DNA of 64,000 nt from Rhizobiales bacterium SYSU XM002. Lineage in GTDB: Bacteria > Pseudomonadota > Alphaproteobacteria > Rhizobiales > Beijerinckiaceae. Shown here in pieces: positions 8,505-17,808 of this stretch. The notes under the pieces were generated by a model, which ran no database searches, had not been told where the DNA came from, and saw nothing but the letters and a program-made list of their open reading frames with translations. The translations under genes were made by a program, and so were the position numbers. The stretch is taken from positions 558,001 through 622,000 of the forward strand of contig VWVY01000001.1 in the NCBI GenBank assembly GCA_009846685.1, in the 5' to 3' direction. Within the stretch, counting starts at the first letter, position 1. Each line of letters opens with the position of its first letter.

Positions 8505-10036
8505 TACGAGGCCCCCTCGGTCGCGCGCGCCCCGCCGGTCATCATCAACCCGATCTCCCCGCGCGTGACCGTTCGTGTCGGTCGTGCTGCACTGAGACGT
8601 CCCTTGCGCATGACAACGATCGAATCCGCGAGCGAGAGCGCCTCGTCGAGGTCCTGCGTGATGACGAGTACCGCCGTGCCCTGCGCCGCAAGGTCCATCA
8701 GCGTCTGGCGGATATGGCGGGCCGCACGCGCATCGACGCCCCAACTCGGTTGGTCGATGACGATGAGGCCCGGCATCCGTTTCACCTCGCGCCCCACGAT
8801 GTACTTCTGGAGGTTGCCGCCGGAAAGATGCGCCGCGACCGGATCACTCCGGGGAATGCGGACGTCGAAGTCCCGCACGATCCCCTGTGCGACCGTTTCA
8901 AGCCGCTCGCGATTGATGAAGGGCGATCCGATCGTTTCGGTAGCGTGCCAGGAGAGAACGATATTGTCGGAGAGGGGTGACTGCGGCAGCGTCGCCTGTC
9001 CAAGCCGGGCCTCCGGCACGAAGGCGGCGCCGGCCTTGCGCCGATCATTGATGCTGGCGCGGTTCATCGCCCGGTCGGCAATGGAGATCGTGCCGCCGGT
9101 AATCCGCCCGCCCTCGCCTGAAATGGCATTGTAAAGTTCACTCTGGCCGTTACCGGCAACCCCCGCCACCGCGACGATCTCGCCGGATCGCACGACGAGG
9201 TCGATCCCGTCGAGCGTGATCCCATGCACGGTTTCAGGCGCGACGCTCAACCCGTCGAGCACCAGCATCGGCGCGCCGGGCTCGCCACCGGCACCGGGGT
9301 TCAGGTCAGCGATCCCCTCGCCGACCATCAGGGTCGCAAGCTCCTTCGCCGTCGCCCGGCGCGGATCGGTCGCCCCGACAACGCGCCCGCCGCGCAAAAC
9401 GGTTGCCCGGTCACACAACCGCCGGACCTCCTCAAGCTTGTGGCTGATGAACAGGATCGACGCCCCCTCCGCCTTGAGCTTGTCGAGCGTGACGAAAAGG
9501 CTCTCGCTCTCGCTCGGGGTCAGCACCGAGGTCGGCTCGTCGAGGATGATGACCTTCGGTTCCTGGATCAGCGCGCGCAGGATCTCGATTCGCTGCCGCT
9601 CGCCGGCCGAAAGGGTGTGAACCGGGCGGTCGAGTTCGATCTCCAGCCCGAACTGCGCCGCCTTTTCGGAAACCTTCCTACGCAGCGCATTGTTGGCAAT
9701 CGCGCCGTCGAGAGGAATGGCGATGTTCTCGATCACGCTCATCTCGTCGAAGAGCGAGAAATGCTGGAACACCATGCCGATGCCGTGCGCACGTGCCGCG
9801 CGGGGGGATTCGAGCGTCACCGGCACGCCGCCGATGACGATTTCGCCGGAATCGGGCGCGAGCAGGCCATAGAGAATCTTGACCAGCGTCGACTTGCCCG
9901 CACCGTTCTCGCCGAGCAGGGCGTGGATTTCGCCCGAACGCAACGTGAGATCCACCGCCGCATTGGCTAGCAATGCGCCGAAATACTTGGTGATCCCTTT
10001 GAGTTCGACGACGACGCCCACGCCTGCCCCGTTCAC
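8504..10036 (-). CDS. BMP-type ABC transporter ATP-binding protein (two fused ATPase domains)
   Basis: This 510-aa tandem ATPase powers the adjacent permeases. Domain 1 has Walker A GENGAGKST (42-50), signature LSAGERQ and Walker B 'VIILDEPTSVL'. Domain 2 has a degenerate Walker A ('AGVAGNGQSE'), signature LSGGNLQK and 'LIVIDQPSWGVD', with Gln in place of the catalytic Glu. This asymmetric pairing is normal for the RbsA/YufO family, where only one site hydrolyses ATP. It begins the transporter operon, 3 nt after the quinone oxidoreductase stop. Confidence 0.93.
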   Translation of the reverse strand: MNGAGVGVVVELKGITKYFGALLANAAVDLTLRSGEIHALLGENGAGKSTLVKILYGLLAPDSGEIVIGGVPVTLESPRAARAHGIGMVFQHFSLFDEMSVIENIAIPLDGAIANNALRRKVSEKAAQFGLEIELDRPVHTLSAGERQRIEILRALIQEPKVIILDEPTSVLTPSESESLFVTLDKLKAEGASILFISHKLEEVRRLCDRATVLRGGRVVGATDPRRATAKELATLMVGEGIADLNPGAGGEPGAPMLVLDGLSVAPETVHGITLDGIDLVVRSGEIVAVAGVAGNGQSELYNAISGEGGRITGGTISIADRAMNRASINDRRKAGAAFVPEARLGQATLPQSPLSDNIVLSWHATETIGSPFINRERLETVAQGIVRDFDVRIPRSDPVAAHLSGGNLQKYIVGREVKRMPGLIVIDQPSWGVDARAARHIRQTLMDLAAQGTAVLVITQDLDEALSLADSIVVMRKGRLSAARPTRTVTRGEIGLMMTGGARATEGAS

Positions 10037-10039
10037 CGG

Positions 10040-11014
10040 TTATGGAATGAAAACCGTCGAGCCGGTCGTTTGCCGGCCTTGCAGCGCCACATGCGCCTCA
10101 GCGACCTTCGCAAGCGGCATTTTCGTCGGTGCGGCGATCTTTAGCGTTCCATCCGCCACAGCCCCGAACAGCCGCTTCGCCATCGCGGCGAAGGTCTTCG
10201 GGTTGGCGACATGCGTCACCAGTGTCGGCCGGGTCGTGTAGAGGCTGCCCTTCTTTGACAGGAGCCCGAGATCGAAGGCCTCGACCGCGCCTGAAGCATT
10301 GCCGAAGCTTACGAACATGCCGAACGGCTTGATGCAGTCGAGCGAGGCCGGGAAGGTCGACTTGCCGACCCCGTCATAGACGACATCGCAGAGCGCGCCC
10401 TTGGTGATTTCCTTCACACGGGCCGGGAAATCCTCCTTCGAGTAGTCGATCACGTGATGGCAGCCGTGCTTCTTGGCGAGCTTCACTTTCTCCGGCGAAC
10501 CCGCCGTGCCGATGACGGTCGCCCCGAGCGATCGCGCCCACTGGACGAGCAGCGAGCCGGTGCCGCCCGCCGCGGCATGGATCAGCACCACATGCCCTTT
10601 CTTGACCTTGAAGGTGCGGAACAGGAGATATTCCGCCGTCAGGCCCTTGAGCATGATGGCGGCGGCGGTCTCGAACTTCACCGTCTTCGGAAGCTTCATC
10701 AGCACCGCGGCCGGCACGTTCCGTTCCTCAGCATAGGCGCCGAGCGAGCCGACATAGCCGACGTGATCGCCGACCTTGACGCCTTTCACCGCCGAGCCGA
10801 CGGCCGTGACGACGCCCGCCGCCTCCTGTCCCGGCGTGAACGGCATCACCGGCGCCGGATAGAGCCCGGAGCGGAAATAGGTATCGATGTAATTGAGGCC
10901 GATGGCCTTGTGCTGCACGCGGACCTCGTTGGGTCCGGGCGGCGCAAGCACGACATCCTCGAATTTCAGAACTTCAGGACCGCCATAGGCGGCAACACGA
11001 ACGACCTTGACCAT
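10040..11014 (-). CDS. NAD(P)H:quinone oxidoreductase, zinc-free MDR family (QorA-like)
   Basis: This 324-aa medium-chain dehydrogenase/reductase starts 'MVKVVRVAAYGGPEVLKF', typical of quinone oxidoreductase 1 (QOR). The N-terminal GroES-like domain carries 'GLNYIDTYFRSGLYP', and the Rossmann part shows 'VLIHAAAGGTGSLLVQWARS' (AAxGGxG nucleotide loop). There are no structural zinc cysteines, so it is an NADPH-dependent one-electron quinone or enone reductase rather than an alcohol dehydrogenase. It is immediately upstream of the transporter ATPase and may be co-transcribed, though a functional link is not obvious. Confidence 0.9.
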   Translation of the reverse strand: MVKVVRVAAYGGPEVLKFEDVVLAPPGPNEVRVQHKAIGLNYIDTYFRSGLYPAPVMPFTPGQEAAGVVTAVGSAVKGVKVGDHVGYVGSLGAYAEERNVPAAVLMKLPKTVKFETAAAIMLKGLTAEYLLFRTFKVKKGHVVLIHAAAGGTGSLLVQWARSLGATVIGTAGSPEKVKLAKKHGCHHVIDYSKEDFPARVKEITKGALCDVVYDGVGKSTFPASLDCIKPFGMFVSFGNASGAVEAFDLGLLSKKGSLYTTRPTLVTHVANPKTFAAMAKRLFGAVADGTLKIAAPTKMPLAKVAEAHVALQGRQTTGSTVFIP

Positions 11015-11224
11015 TTCTCATCATCCTGTTTGTGGCCTAGCGCCGCGCTCCCGACGGCCATTGATAGCAACCAGTGGTGCATCTTTCTTCGGGCAATTCA
11101 AGACGGCGCGCATGTATTCCCGAACCCTGTCCCGAAGCCGGCTTTGATCTTGCTCCTTGCCAAAGCGCGCCCGGTGCCTTTGATGGTGTCGCGTTGGCAA
11201 GCGAACAGGCCGGAGGACCGGGCG

Positions 11225-12412
11225 ATGGGCACCCATTTCGACTGCATCGTCGTCGGTGGCGGCGCGGCAGGTCTAGCGACCGCTATCGGGCTCGCGCGGG
11301 GCGGCCTTTCCGTGAAGGCGCTCGGCGTACCGGATGCGCCGCATGACGATGGCCGGTCGGCTGCATTGTTCGAATCGAGTCTCGAATTTCTCGCAACCCT
11401 CGGTGTCGTCGAAGAACTGAAGGCGCATGGGGCGCCTTTGCGCGCGATCCGTCTCATCGACATAACCGGCGCGCTGGTGCGCGCGCCGACAACGACCTTC
11501 AAGGCGTCCGAAATCGGGCAAGACGCGTTCGGCTGGAACATTCCGAACGCGAAGATCGTCGAGGTCATGAGTGCCGCCGCGCGGACAACACCCGGCCTCT
11601 CGGTATCCGCAACTTTCCTCGACCGCTTCACGCAGGACGAGAACGGTATCACCCTGATGACGAAAGGCGGCGAAACTCTCACCGCCGACATCCTGATCGG
11701 CGCGGATGGACAGAAATCCCGTGTCCGCGAGGGCGCCGGCATCGGCCATCGCGTCAAGCCCTATCCCCAGGCCGCGATCACCTGCCGCCTGCACCATCCC
11801 AAGGATCACGAGGATATCAGTCTCGAATTCCACACCCGCGAGGGGCCGTTCACTTTTGTCCCGGTCGCGGATGGTCTCTCGGCGCTGGTCTGGATCATGC
11901 GGCCGGAAAAAGCAGAGGCGATGGTGAAGCTGCCGCGCGCAGCTTTGGAAGACGAGATCAACCGCCGCGCGACCAACGCACTCGGACCGGTGAAGATCGA
12001 CGGCCCGGTCGCGTCGGTGCCGCTCCAGAAGCTCGTCGCGAATGCGCTGATCGCCGGGCGCGTCGCGCTGGTCGGAGAAGCGGCCCATGCCTTCCCGCCG
12101 ATCGGCGCGCAGGGGCTGAATCTGGGGCTGAAGGATGTCGAGGCCATCGTGAAACGCCTCATCGCGGCGAAAAAGGCCGGCGAACCTCTTGCCACCGCCC
12201 TGCCCCATTATGCCCGCGATCGGCGGATTGACGTGGAAGCGCGTTCCGCGGGCGTCGATGTGCTCAATTCCGCGCTGATCGCGAATTCCCTGCCTTTCGA
12301 TATCGCTCGCGCGGCGGGTCTCGCAGTGCTGCGCGATGTGGCACCGATCCGCCGTCTCGCGATGCGGATCGGCGGCTGGCGCTCGCCGTTCGGGATCAAA
12401 AAACCGGCTTGA
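11225..12412 (+). CDS. UbiH/UbiF-family FAD-dependent hydroxylase
   Basis: The ATG at 11225 is chosen because GGAGG sits 8 nt upstream; the open frame reaches far further left but is not protein-like there. The 395-aa product has the FAD dinucleotide motif 'VVGGGAAGLATAIGLARGG', the DG motif 'ILIGADGQKSRVRE' and the third motif 'VALVGEAAHAFPPIGAQGLN' (Glu for the usual Asp in GD). This is the pattern of class A flavin monooxygenases of ubiquinone synthesis (UbiH/F/I/L). In alphaproteobacteria UbiL-type enzymes can hydroxylate more than one ring position, so I do not give a specific symbol. It is divergent from the qor-like gene and abuts the AEC transporter stop. Confidence 0.87.
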   Translation: MGTHFDCIVVGGGAAGLATAIGLARGGLSVKALGVPDAPHDDGRSAALFESSLEFLATLGVVEELKAHGAPLRAIRLIDITGALVRAPTTTFKASEIGQDAFGWNIPNAKIVEVMSAAARTTPGLSVSATFLDRFTQDENGITLMTKGGETLTADILIGADGQKSRVREGAGIGHRVKPYPQAAITCRLHHPKDHEDISLEFHTREGPFTFVPVADGLSALVWIMRPEKAEAMVKLPRAALEDEINRRATNALGPVKIDGPVASVPLQKLVANALIAGRVALVGEAAHAFPPIGAQGLNLGLKDVEAIVKRLIAAKKAGEPLATALPHYARDRRIDVEARSAGVDVLNSALIANSLPFDIARAAGLAVLRDVAPIRRLAMRIGGWRSPFGIKKPA

Positions 12413-13366
12413 CTACCAGACTGGCAGTCGGTTCTCGGCGATGAGCCACAGCAGGCCCGTGACGGTGAGGATCGAGACCAGTGTCCCCACCAGAACGCCC
12501 GAGGACGCGCGCTCGACATAGGTTTCGTACTGGCGGGCCATCACGTAGACGTTGAGCGCCGGTGGCAACGCCGCCATCAGTGTCGCGGTCAGGATCCAGA
12601 CGCGGTCGAACCCGCCCATCAAGCTCAGTACGGTGAACACCAGCATGGGGTGCAGGATGAGTTTGACGAGGAGATGCAGCGGCATTTCCTTCGGTGTGCG
12701 CGTCAAGGGTCGCAACGCCACGGTCACCCCGAGCGCGAACAGCGCGACCGGCGCCGCCGATCCCTTGAGCAGGACGAGCATGGTGTCGATCGCCTGCGGT
12801 GGCTGCCACTTGAAATAGGCCGCGACCACACCCGCGAAAGTCGCGACATTGAACGGATGCGTGAAGATCCGGGTCAGGACGAGCTTGGTGGTCGCCCAGA
12901 GTTTGATCTTCTCGTTGCCGCCAAGCGCCATCAGGAACGGCAGCAGCGTGAAGAGCAGCATCGAATCGAAAACGAAGATCAGCGCCGTCGGCACCGATGA
13001 GCCCGGCCCCAGCGCGGCGAGCGTCAGGCCCGGTCCCATGTAGCCGACGTTGGAATAGGCGCCGAAAATGCCTTGAATGGTCGATTCGCGGATGTTTCCG
13101 CCGGAAATCCACAGCCCGATCCCGAAGGAGATGAAGAAGGCGATGTAGGTGCAGAGCGTGGTCGTGGCGATAAAGCGCCAGTTCGTCAGTTGCTCGAACG
13201 GCGTCGCACCGATCAGCTTGAAGAACAGCGGTGGCAGCGCGACATAGACGATGAAGAAGTTCATCCATGCAAGGCCGCCCTCGGGGATCTTCATGAAGCG
13301 TCCGCAGGCGAACCCGAGAAGGATGAGGCCGAAAAACGGGAAGGCGAGCGAAACGACTGGGCTCAT
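12413..13366 (-). CDS. AEC family transporter (auxin efflux carrier-like)
   Basis: The start at 13366 (317 aa, 'MSPVVSLAFPFFGLILLG') fits family N-termini; a further in-frame ATG at 13414 exists. The protein has about ten short hydrophobic segments in two repeats with the Asn-containing crossover regions typical of PF03547 ('YSNVGYMGPG', 'LPPALNVYVMARQY'). Members export or import organic acids such as malonate or malate; the substrate cannot be predicted. Its stop codon abuts that of the convergent UbiH-like gene with no spacer. Confidence 0.88.
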   Translation of the reverse strand: MSPVVSLAFPFFGLILLGFACGRFMKIPEGGLAWMNFFIVYVALPPLFFKLIGATPFEQLTNWRFIATTTLCTYIAFFISFGIGLWISGGNIRESTIQGIFGAYSNVGYMGPGLTLAALGPGSSVPTALIFVFDSMLLFTLLPFLMALGGNEKIKLWATTKLVLTRIFTHPFNVATFAGVVAAYFKWQPPQAIDTMLVLLKGSAAPVALFALGVTVALRPLTRTPKEMPLHLLVKLILHPMLVFTVLSLMGGFDRVWILTATLMAALPPALNVYVMARQYETYVERASSGVLVGTLVSILTVTGLLWLIAENRLPVW

Positions 13367-13551
13367 TTGAAGGGGCTCTTGCGACGGCAACCCGGAAAAC
13401 CGCCACAGCGGCATTCCCGTTGCCGCAAGACCGGACAGCGCTTGACGAAGCCGGACAGGATCGGGAAGAAGCAATTCGTTAGCATCTTCGTGCCGGCGAT
13501 CAAACCAAATCCGCAACAAGACGCCGCCCGGCCCGGCTTTCGGAATTCCCT

Positions 13552-14442
13552 TTGTCGAACGCATTGCGCTCTTTTTTCCGCGATATCCGGTTCCGCGCCG
13601 AAGCGCTCGGCTTCGCGGCGCTAGCCGGAATTGCGCGCGCGCTCGGTGTCGATCGGGCAAGCTCGGTCTCGGGCTGGTGCTGGCGCCGGCTCGCACCGCT
13701 CAACAAGCGCCACGTCCGCGCAGCCAACCAGATGCGCGAGGCGTTGCCGCATCTTTCAGAACCGGAGATCGCCAGGAACCTCGATGCGATGTGGGACAAC
13801 CTGGGCCGGACAACCGCCGAGGCCTTCCTGATCGGCGATCTGGTTGCCGACGCCTCGCGGTTCGAGATCGGCGAGGATACGCGCGAGGCCTTGCGGACCG
13901 CCAAGGAGCGGGGTGCGGTTTTCGTCTCGCTCCATCAGGGAAACTGGGAACTCGCCTCCCCCCTGCTCGACCACCTCGGTCTGCCGGTGGCAGGCGTCTA
14001 TCAACGGCTGCAAAACCCGCATGTCGAGGCGAGCGCCTCGGCCTACCGGAGACCGTTTTACAAGCTCGGGCTTTTCTCGAAGGGCCATGATACCGCCAGG
14101 CAACTGCTGCGGATTGTCGGCCAGCGCGGCACCGTGACAATCATGGCCGACCTGCGCGATCTGACGGGCCTCTATGTACCATTCTTCGGCCGTCCTGCAC
14201 CCTCAACGGCCTTCCCGGCCCTGCTGGCGCGCGGTCGCGGCGTGCCGCTCTTCGCCGGTGTCGTTCTGCGTACCGAGGGCGCACGCTTCCGTATCCGGAC
14301 CGTTGAGGTTCCGGTGCCTGTGACCGAGGATCGCGAAGCGGATATCCTTGCCGCCACGACGGCGATCCAGAAGACCTTCGAGGATTTCGTGCGCGACAAT
14401 CCCGGCCAGTGGATGTGGGGTCACCGCCGCTACGAGAAATAG
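13552..14442 (+). CDS. LpxL/HtrB-like lipid acyltransferase
   Basis: The product has 296 aa if translated from the TTG at 13552; no ATG or GTG start with a ribosome-binding site was found nearby in frame. The acyltransferase HX4E motif is 'HQGNWE' (H128, E133), followed by 'IMADLRDLTGLYVPFFGRPA' and 'WMWGHRRYEK', all typical of the lipid A lauroyl/myristoyl acyltransferase family (PF03279). It should add a secondary acyl chain to lipid A or a related lipid at the inner membrane. It lies away from the lpx cluster, so the acceptor is unproved. The start codon is the weakest part of this call. Confidence 0.87.
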   Translation: MSNALRSFFRDIRFRAEALGFAALAGIARALGVDRASSVSGWCWRRLAPLNKRHVRAANQMREALPHLSEPEIARNLDAMWDNLGRTTAEAFLIGDLVADASRFEIGEDTREALRTAKERGAVFVSLHQGNWELASPLLDHLGLPVAGVYQRLQNPHVEASASAYRRPFYKLGLFSKGHDTARQLLRIVGQRGTVTIMADLRDLTGLYVPFFGRPAPSTAFPALLARGRGVPLFAGVVLRTEGARFRIRTVEVPVPVTEDREADILAATTAIQKTFEDFVRDNPGQWMWGHRRYEK

Positions 14443-14508
14443 TACGTAGCCCCGCCCCTTGAGACCGGCCTGAAAATGACTATCTTCAGGCCCCTGAGGT
14501 AGCGTTTC

Positions 14509-14841
14509 ATGAAGTCCAGCGAAGCCAAGTTCACTATCGGCCAGGTGGTCCGTCACCGGATATATCCATTCCGGGGCGTGATCTTCGATGTCGATCCCGA
14601 GTTCGCCAATACCGAGGAGTGGTGGCTTTCCATTCCCGAGGACATGCGGCCGCGCAAGGATCAGCCCTTCTACCACCTCCTCGCGGAGAACGAGGAGAAC
14701 GAGTACATCGCGTATGTCTCCGAGCAGAACCTGCTGCCGGACGATACCGGCAAGCCGTTGCGCCACCCGCAGATCGCCGAGATGTTCGAGCCGGGCAGCG
14801 TGGGGCAGTTCGCGGTGAAGCGAAACAGCTTCGTCAACTGA
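14509..14841 (+). CDS. hspQ: Heat shock protein HspQ
   Basis: This 110-aa protein shows the YccV/HspQ fold: 'FTIGQVVRHRIYPFRGVIFDVDPEF', 'WWLSIPEDMRPRKDQPFYHL', then 'YVSEQNLLPDD' and 'HPQIAEMF'. HspQ binds hemimethylated DNA in vitro and acts as a specificity enhancer of the Lon protease in enterobacteria. A GAGG lies 9 nt before the ATG. It is alone and ends at a bidirectional terminator shared with the IalB gene. Confidence 0.93.
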   Translation: MKSSEAKFTIGQVVRHRIYPFRGVIFDVDPEFANTEEWWLSIPEDMRPRKDQPFYHLLAENEENEYIAYVSEQNLLPDDTGKPLRHPQIAEMFEPGSVGQFAVKRNSFVN

Positions 14842-14863
14842 ACCGACAGTTCCACCAACGAAA

Positions 14864-14885
14864 AAGCCCGGCTTTCGCCGGGCTT
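14864..14885. terminator. Bidirectional intrinsic terminator
   Basis: A perfect 9-bp stem (AAGCCCGGC / GCCGGGCTT) with a TTTC loop lies between the convergent hspQ and ialB-like genes. A-rich sequence precedes it and T-rich sequence follows, so it can work on both strands. Confidence 0.85.
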
Positions 14886-14910
14886 CGTATTTGGAACGAT
14901 AACGCAAGCC

Positions 14911-15627
14911 TTAAGGCTTCGGCGCGTTCTGGCGCTGCTTCAGCATTTCCTCGGCACGCTTCTTAAGGTCATCCGAACCCGGCGCCGGTGCCGCCGCGCC
15001 GCCACCTTGCGCGCCCTGCTGCTGGAGCTTCTGCAGCGTTGCCTCGTCGATACCGGCACTGTCATAGGCCTTGCCAAACCCTTCGAGCGGCACCTCGAAA
15101 TTCACTTCCTGGCCGATCTGGTTTTGCATATCGATGCGAAGCGTCTTTGCCTTCTTCAGCGCGGTGATCGCGGCATCGTTGAGTTCGCCCTCAACGAAGC
15201 AGCCCTGCTGCAGGCAGACTTGGAACTTGGCATTCACCGGCTGCTGGCCATCGGCCGAGAAGCGGATGCCTGGCTGGATCAGGAAGGTGAGCGGAACGAG
15301 GAAGCGCACGAAGCGGCGCGTATCTTCCTTGACCGAGTAGATCGCAACCGCCATCACCGGCTGGTTGTTCTCGGCCACGAAATCACGAGTGGTGTAGCAG
15401 ATTGTCTTCTTGACCGAGGGATCCTCACCGCAGACCTTGAGCCAGTCGTTCTGCTCCGGCGCGGCCTTGAGCGGAACCTTGATGCCGGCATTGGCGGGCG
15501 CTGCAGCCGGCGCCGCCGGCGCGGGCTTTCCGCCCTGCTGCGCCGAGGCCGGAAGCCCCGCAAGACCGCTCAGCGCAAGCCCGGCTGCCATCGCGACGCC
15601 CGCGCTCTTCGTGATCAGCGATTTCAT
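14911..15627 (-). CDS. Invasion-associated locus B (IalB) family periplasmic protein
   Basis: This 238-aa protein has a signal peptide cleaved after 'LPASA' (about residue 28), a Pro/Ala-rich linker, then the IalB domain with 'DWLKVCGED', 'KKTICYTT', 'FQVCLQQGCFVEGEL', four Cys that probably form disulfides. The C-terminus is a Gln/Ala-rich tail with 'KKRAEEMLKQRQ', likely helical. IalB was named from Bartonella erythrocyte invasion, but homologues are widespread in free-living Hyphomicrobiales, so no virulence role should be inferred. It is divergent from the solute-binding protein gene. Confidence 0.92.
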   Translation of the reverse strand: MKSLITKSAGVAMAAGLALSGLAGLPASAQQGGKPAPAAPAAAPANAGIKVPLKAAPEQNDWLKVCGEDPSVKKTICYTTRDFVAENNQPVMAVAIYSVKEDTRRFVRFLVPLTFLIQPGIRFSADGQQPVNAKFQVCLQQGCFVEGELNDAAITALKKAKTLRIDMQNQIGQEVNFEVPLEGFGKAYDSAGIDEATLQKLQQQGAQGGGAAAPAPGSDDLKKRAEEMLKQRQNAPKP

Positions 15628-15877
15628 CGTTCATACCTCTTTCCGGCACCGAAGCCGCACGGGCTCCCTCTAAGCGTGTTTCTCGCCATTTCGCAAGTGA
15701 TAGCACGCATTGCATTGGTACGCCTTGATCCAGACCCATCGGCCTCGGATCGGAGCGCCAAGGACGCTCGTTCGCGCCGGATTGCGGCCTAACGGTGACC
15801 AAACCGGCAAATTCCGGTATCGGAAACGACGCGCGGAGCCGGAAACAGGAATTTGAAGCCTCCCGAGGCCGCATCGG
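15628..15877. other. Divergent intergenic region, ialB-like / solute-binding protein
   Basis: These 250 nt hold the divergent promoters of the two flanking genes. I could not place -35/-10 boxes with confidence, and I see no ORF or RNA gene. Confidence 0.4.
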
Positions 15878-17749
15878 ATGGTGCGGGCGGGCGTCCTTGC
15901 ATATTCTGCCTCAATGACAGAATGGCGAATCACAGGACGAATTTTCGGGTTGGCAGCGGCGCTTGTCGCGCTTGTCCTGCCGCTTGCCTGTGGTCTGCCG
16001 GGCGCACGCGCGGAAGATGCACCGCACCGTCACGCCATTGCCATGCATGGCGAACCGGCCCTGACGCCGGATTTCCCGCATATGCCCTACGCGAACCCGA
16101 ATGCGCCCAAGGGCGGCCAGTTGCGCATGGGCATCGCCGGTTCGTTCGATGCGATCAACACCATGGCGATCAAGGGCAACGCACCGCGCGCGCTGGTGCC
16201 CTACATCGTCCAGCCACTGATGATGCGCTCGGACGACGAACCGTTCACACTTTACGGCCTCCTCGCCCAGACGATCGCGACGCCTGCCGATCGCTCCTAC
16301 GTTGAGTTCCGGATGGACCCTCGCGCTCGCTTTTCAGATGGCACGCCGGTAGGCGCAAAAGATGTCCTGTTCTCGTGGAGTCTCTTCACGGCCCGTGGGC
16401 GCCCGAACTACCGGCGCAATGCGGAGAAGGTCGCGAAGGTCGAGTTGCGCGATCCCATGACGATCCGCTTCACGTTCAAATCCGCCGGCGATCAGGAACT
16501 GCCGCTCATCCTCGCAATGATGCCGGTGCTGCCCGAACATGCGACCGATCCCGAAAAGTTCGAGCGCATGGGCTTCACGCCCTTCCTCGGCTCCGGCCCC
16601 TATCTCGTCGAGAATATCGAGCCGGGCGCGCGTATCGTCCTCAAGCGCCGCGACGATTACTGGGCGAAGGATCTTCCCGTCCATCGTGGTCTTTATAACT
16701 TCGATACGATCAGCCTCGACTTCTTCCGCGACTCCAACACCCTGTTCGAGGCGTTCAAGACCGGCCTCCTCGACGTCCGCACCGAAATCGACCCGACGAA
16801 GTGGCGCGAGGGTTACGATATTCCCGCCGTCCACGAGGGCCGGATCGTTCGCGAATCCATTCCCGTACGCGTGCCGAAGGGCATGTCCGGCTTCATTTTC
16901 AATTCGCGCCGCAAGCCGCTCGACGATATCAGGGTACGCGAGGCGATGTTCTATCTGTTCGATTTCGAGTGGTTGAACCGCAACCTCTTTGCCAACGTCT
17001 ATCGCCGTACATCGAGCTTTTTCGACGAGAGCGACCTCTCCTTCCACGCAGGACCGGTCGATGAACGCGAGAAGAGCATTCTCGGCGATGCGCTCGAAAA
17101 GCTGCCGCCCGCGATCCGCGACGGTTCATGGAAGCCCCCGGTGACGGACGGGTCGGGCCGCGACCGCAACGTGATTCGCCATGCACTGCGCCTCCTTGAC
17201 GAAGCCGGTTACGCAATCCGCGACGGTGTCATGACCCACCGCACCAGCGGGCAGCCGCTCACATTCGAAATCATGGTCACAACCCGCGAGAAAGAGCGTA
17301 TCGCGCTCGCCTTTGCGGACGGGCTTGCCCAACTTGGCATTCAGCCGCGCGTCCGGCTCGTGGATTCCAGCCAGTACTGGGCGCGCGTACGCAACTTCGA
17401 ATTCGACACAATCGTCGAAGGCTATGTCGTCGGCGCCTCTCCTGGGCAGGAGCAGGCCAACCGCTGGTCGAGCGCGGCGGCGGGCAATCCGGGCACGCTC
17501 AACTGGGCTGGCGTGAGAGTTCCTGCCGTGGACCGCGCGATCGAGGCGATGCTGGCCGCGCGCAGCCGCGAGGAGTTCGTGGCGGCGGTAAGGGCGCTCG
17601 ATCGCCTCCTTGTCGCGGGCCACTATGTGCTCCCGCTCTACCACCTGCCGGACAAATGGGTGGCCCGTTGGCGCCATATCGCGCGACCTGCCCACAGCGC
17701 AGCCTATGATTTTCAGTATGATAGCTTCTGGTTTCAGCCGAATCATTAG
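15878..17749 (+). CDS. Extracellular solute-binding protein, peptide ABC family 5 (YejA-like), orphan
   Basis: The ATG at 15878 has a GAGG 9 nt upstream and gives 623 aa; an ATG at 15914 is in frame without an obvious ribosome-binding site. The signal peptide ends near 'GLPGARA'. Family 5 features include 'YPNA'-like 'YANPNAPKGG', 'VEFRMDPRARFSDGTPVGAKDVLFSW' split over two lines of the fold, 'LGSGPYLVENI' and a C-terminal 'VLPLYHLPDKWVARW'. YejA-type receptors bind oligopeptides or peptide-like antibiotics. No permease or ATPase gene is adjacent, so it must work with a transporter encoded elsewhere. It may be co-transcribed with the following gene (59 nt gap). Confidence 0.9.
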   Translation: MVRAGVLAYSASMTEWRITGRIFGLAAALVALVLPLACGLPGARAEDAPHRHAIAMHGEPALTPDFPHMPYANPNAPKGGQLRMGIAGSFDAINTMAIKGNAPRALVPYIVQPLMMRSDDEPFTLYGLLAQTIATPADRSYVEFRMDPRARFSDGTPVGAKDVLFSWSLFTARGRPNYRRNAEKVAKVELRDPMTIRFTFKSAGDQELPLILAMMPVLPEHATDPEKFERMGFTPFLGSGPYLVENIEPGARIVLKRRDDYWAKDLPVHRGLYNFDTISLDFFRDSNTLFEAFKTGLLDVRTEIDPTKWREGYDIPAVHEGRIVRESIPVRVPKGMSGFIFNSRRKPLDDIRVREAMFYLFDFEWLNRNLFANVYRRTSSFFDESDLSFHAGPVDEREKSILGDALEKLPPAIRDGSWKPPVTDGSGRDRNVIRHALRLLDEAGYAIRDGVMTHRTSGQPLTFEIMVTTREKERIALAFADGLAQLGIQPRVRLVDSSQYWARVRNFEFDTIVEGYVVGASPGQEQANRWSSAAAGNPGTLNWAGVRVPAVDRAIEAMLAARSREEFVAAVRALDRLLVAGHYVLPLYHLPDKWVARWRHIARPAHSAAYDFQYDSFWFQPNH

Positions 17750-17808
17750 AAACTCCGGCTGCTTGAACGCGGAGCGGCGGCACGAATAACAAGGAGGAGC
17801 GCGCACGG

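Noticed and set aside
10454-11224. N-terminal extension of the UbiH-like protein (257 more codons)
   Set aside because: It runs antisense to the quinone oxidoreductase gene and is not protein-like; a GGAGG site supports the start at 11225.
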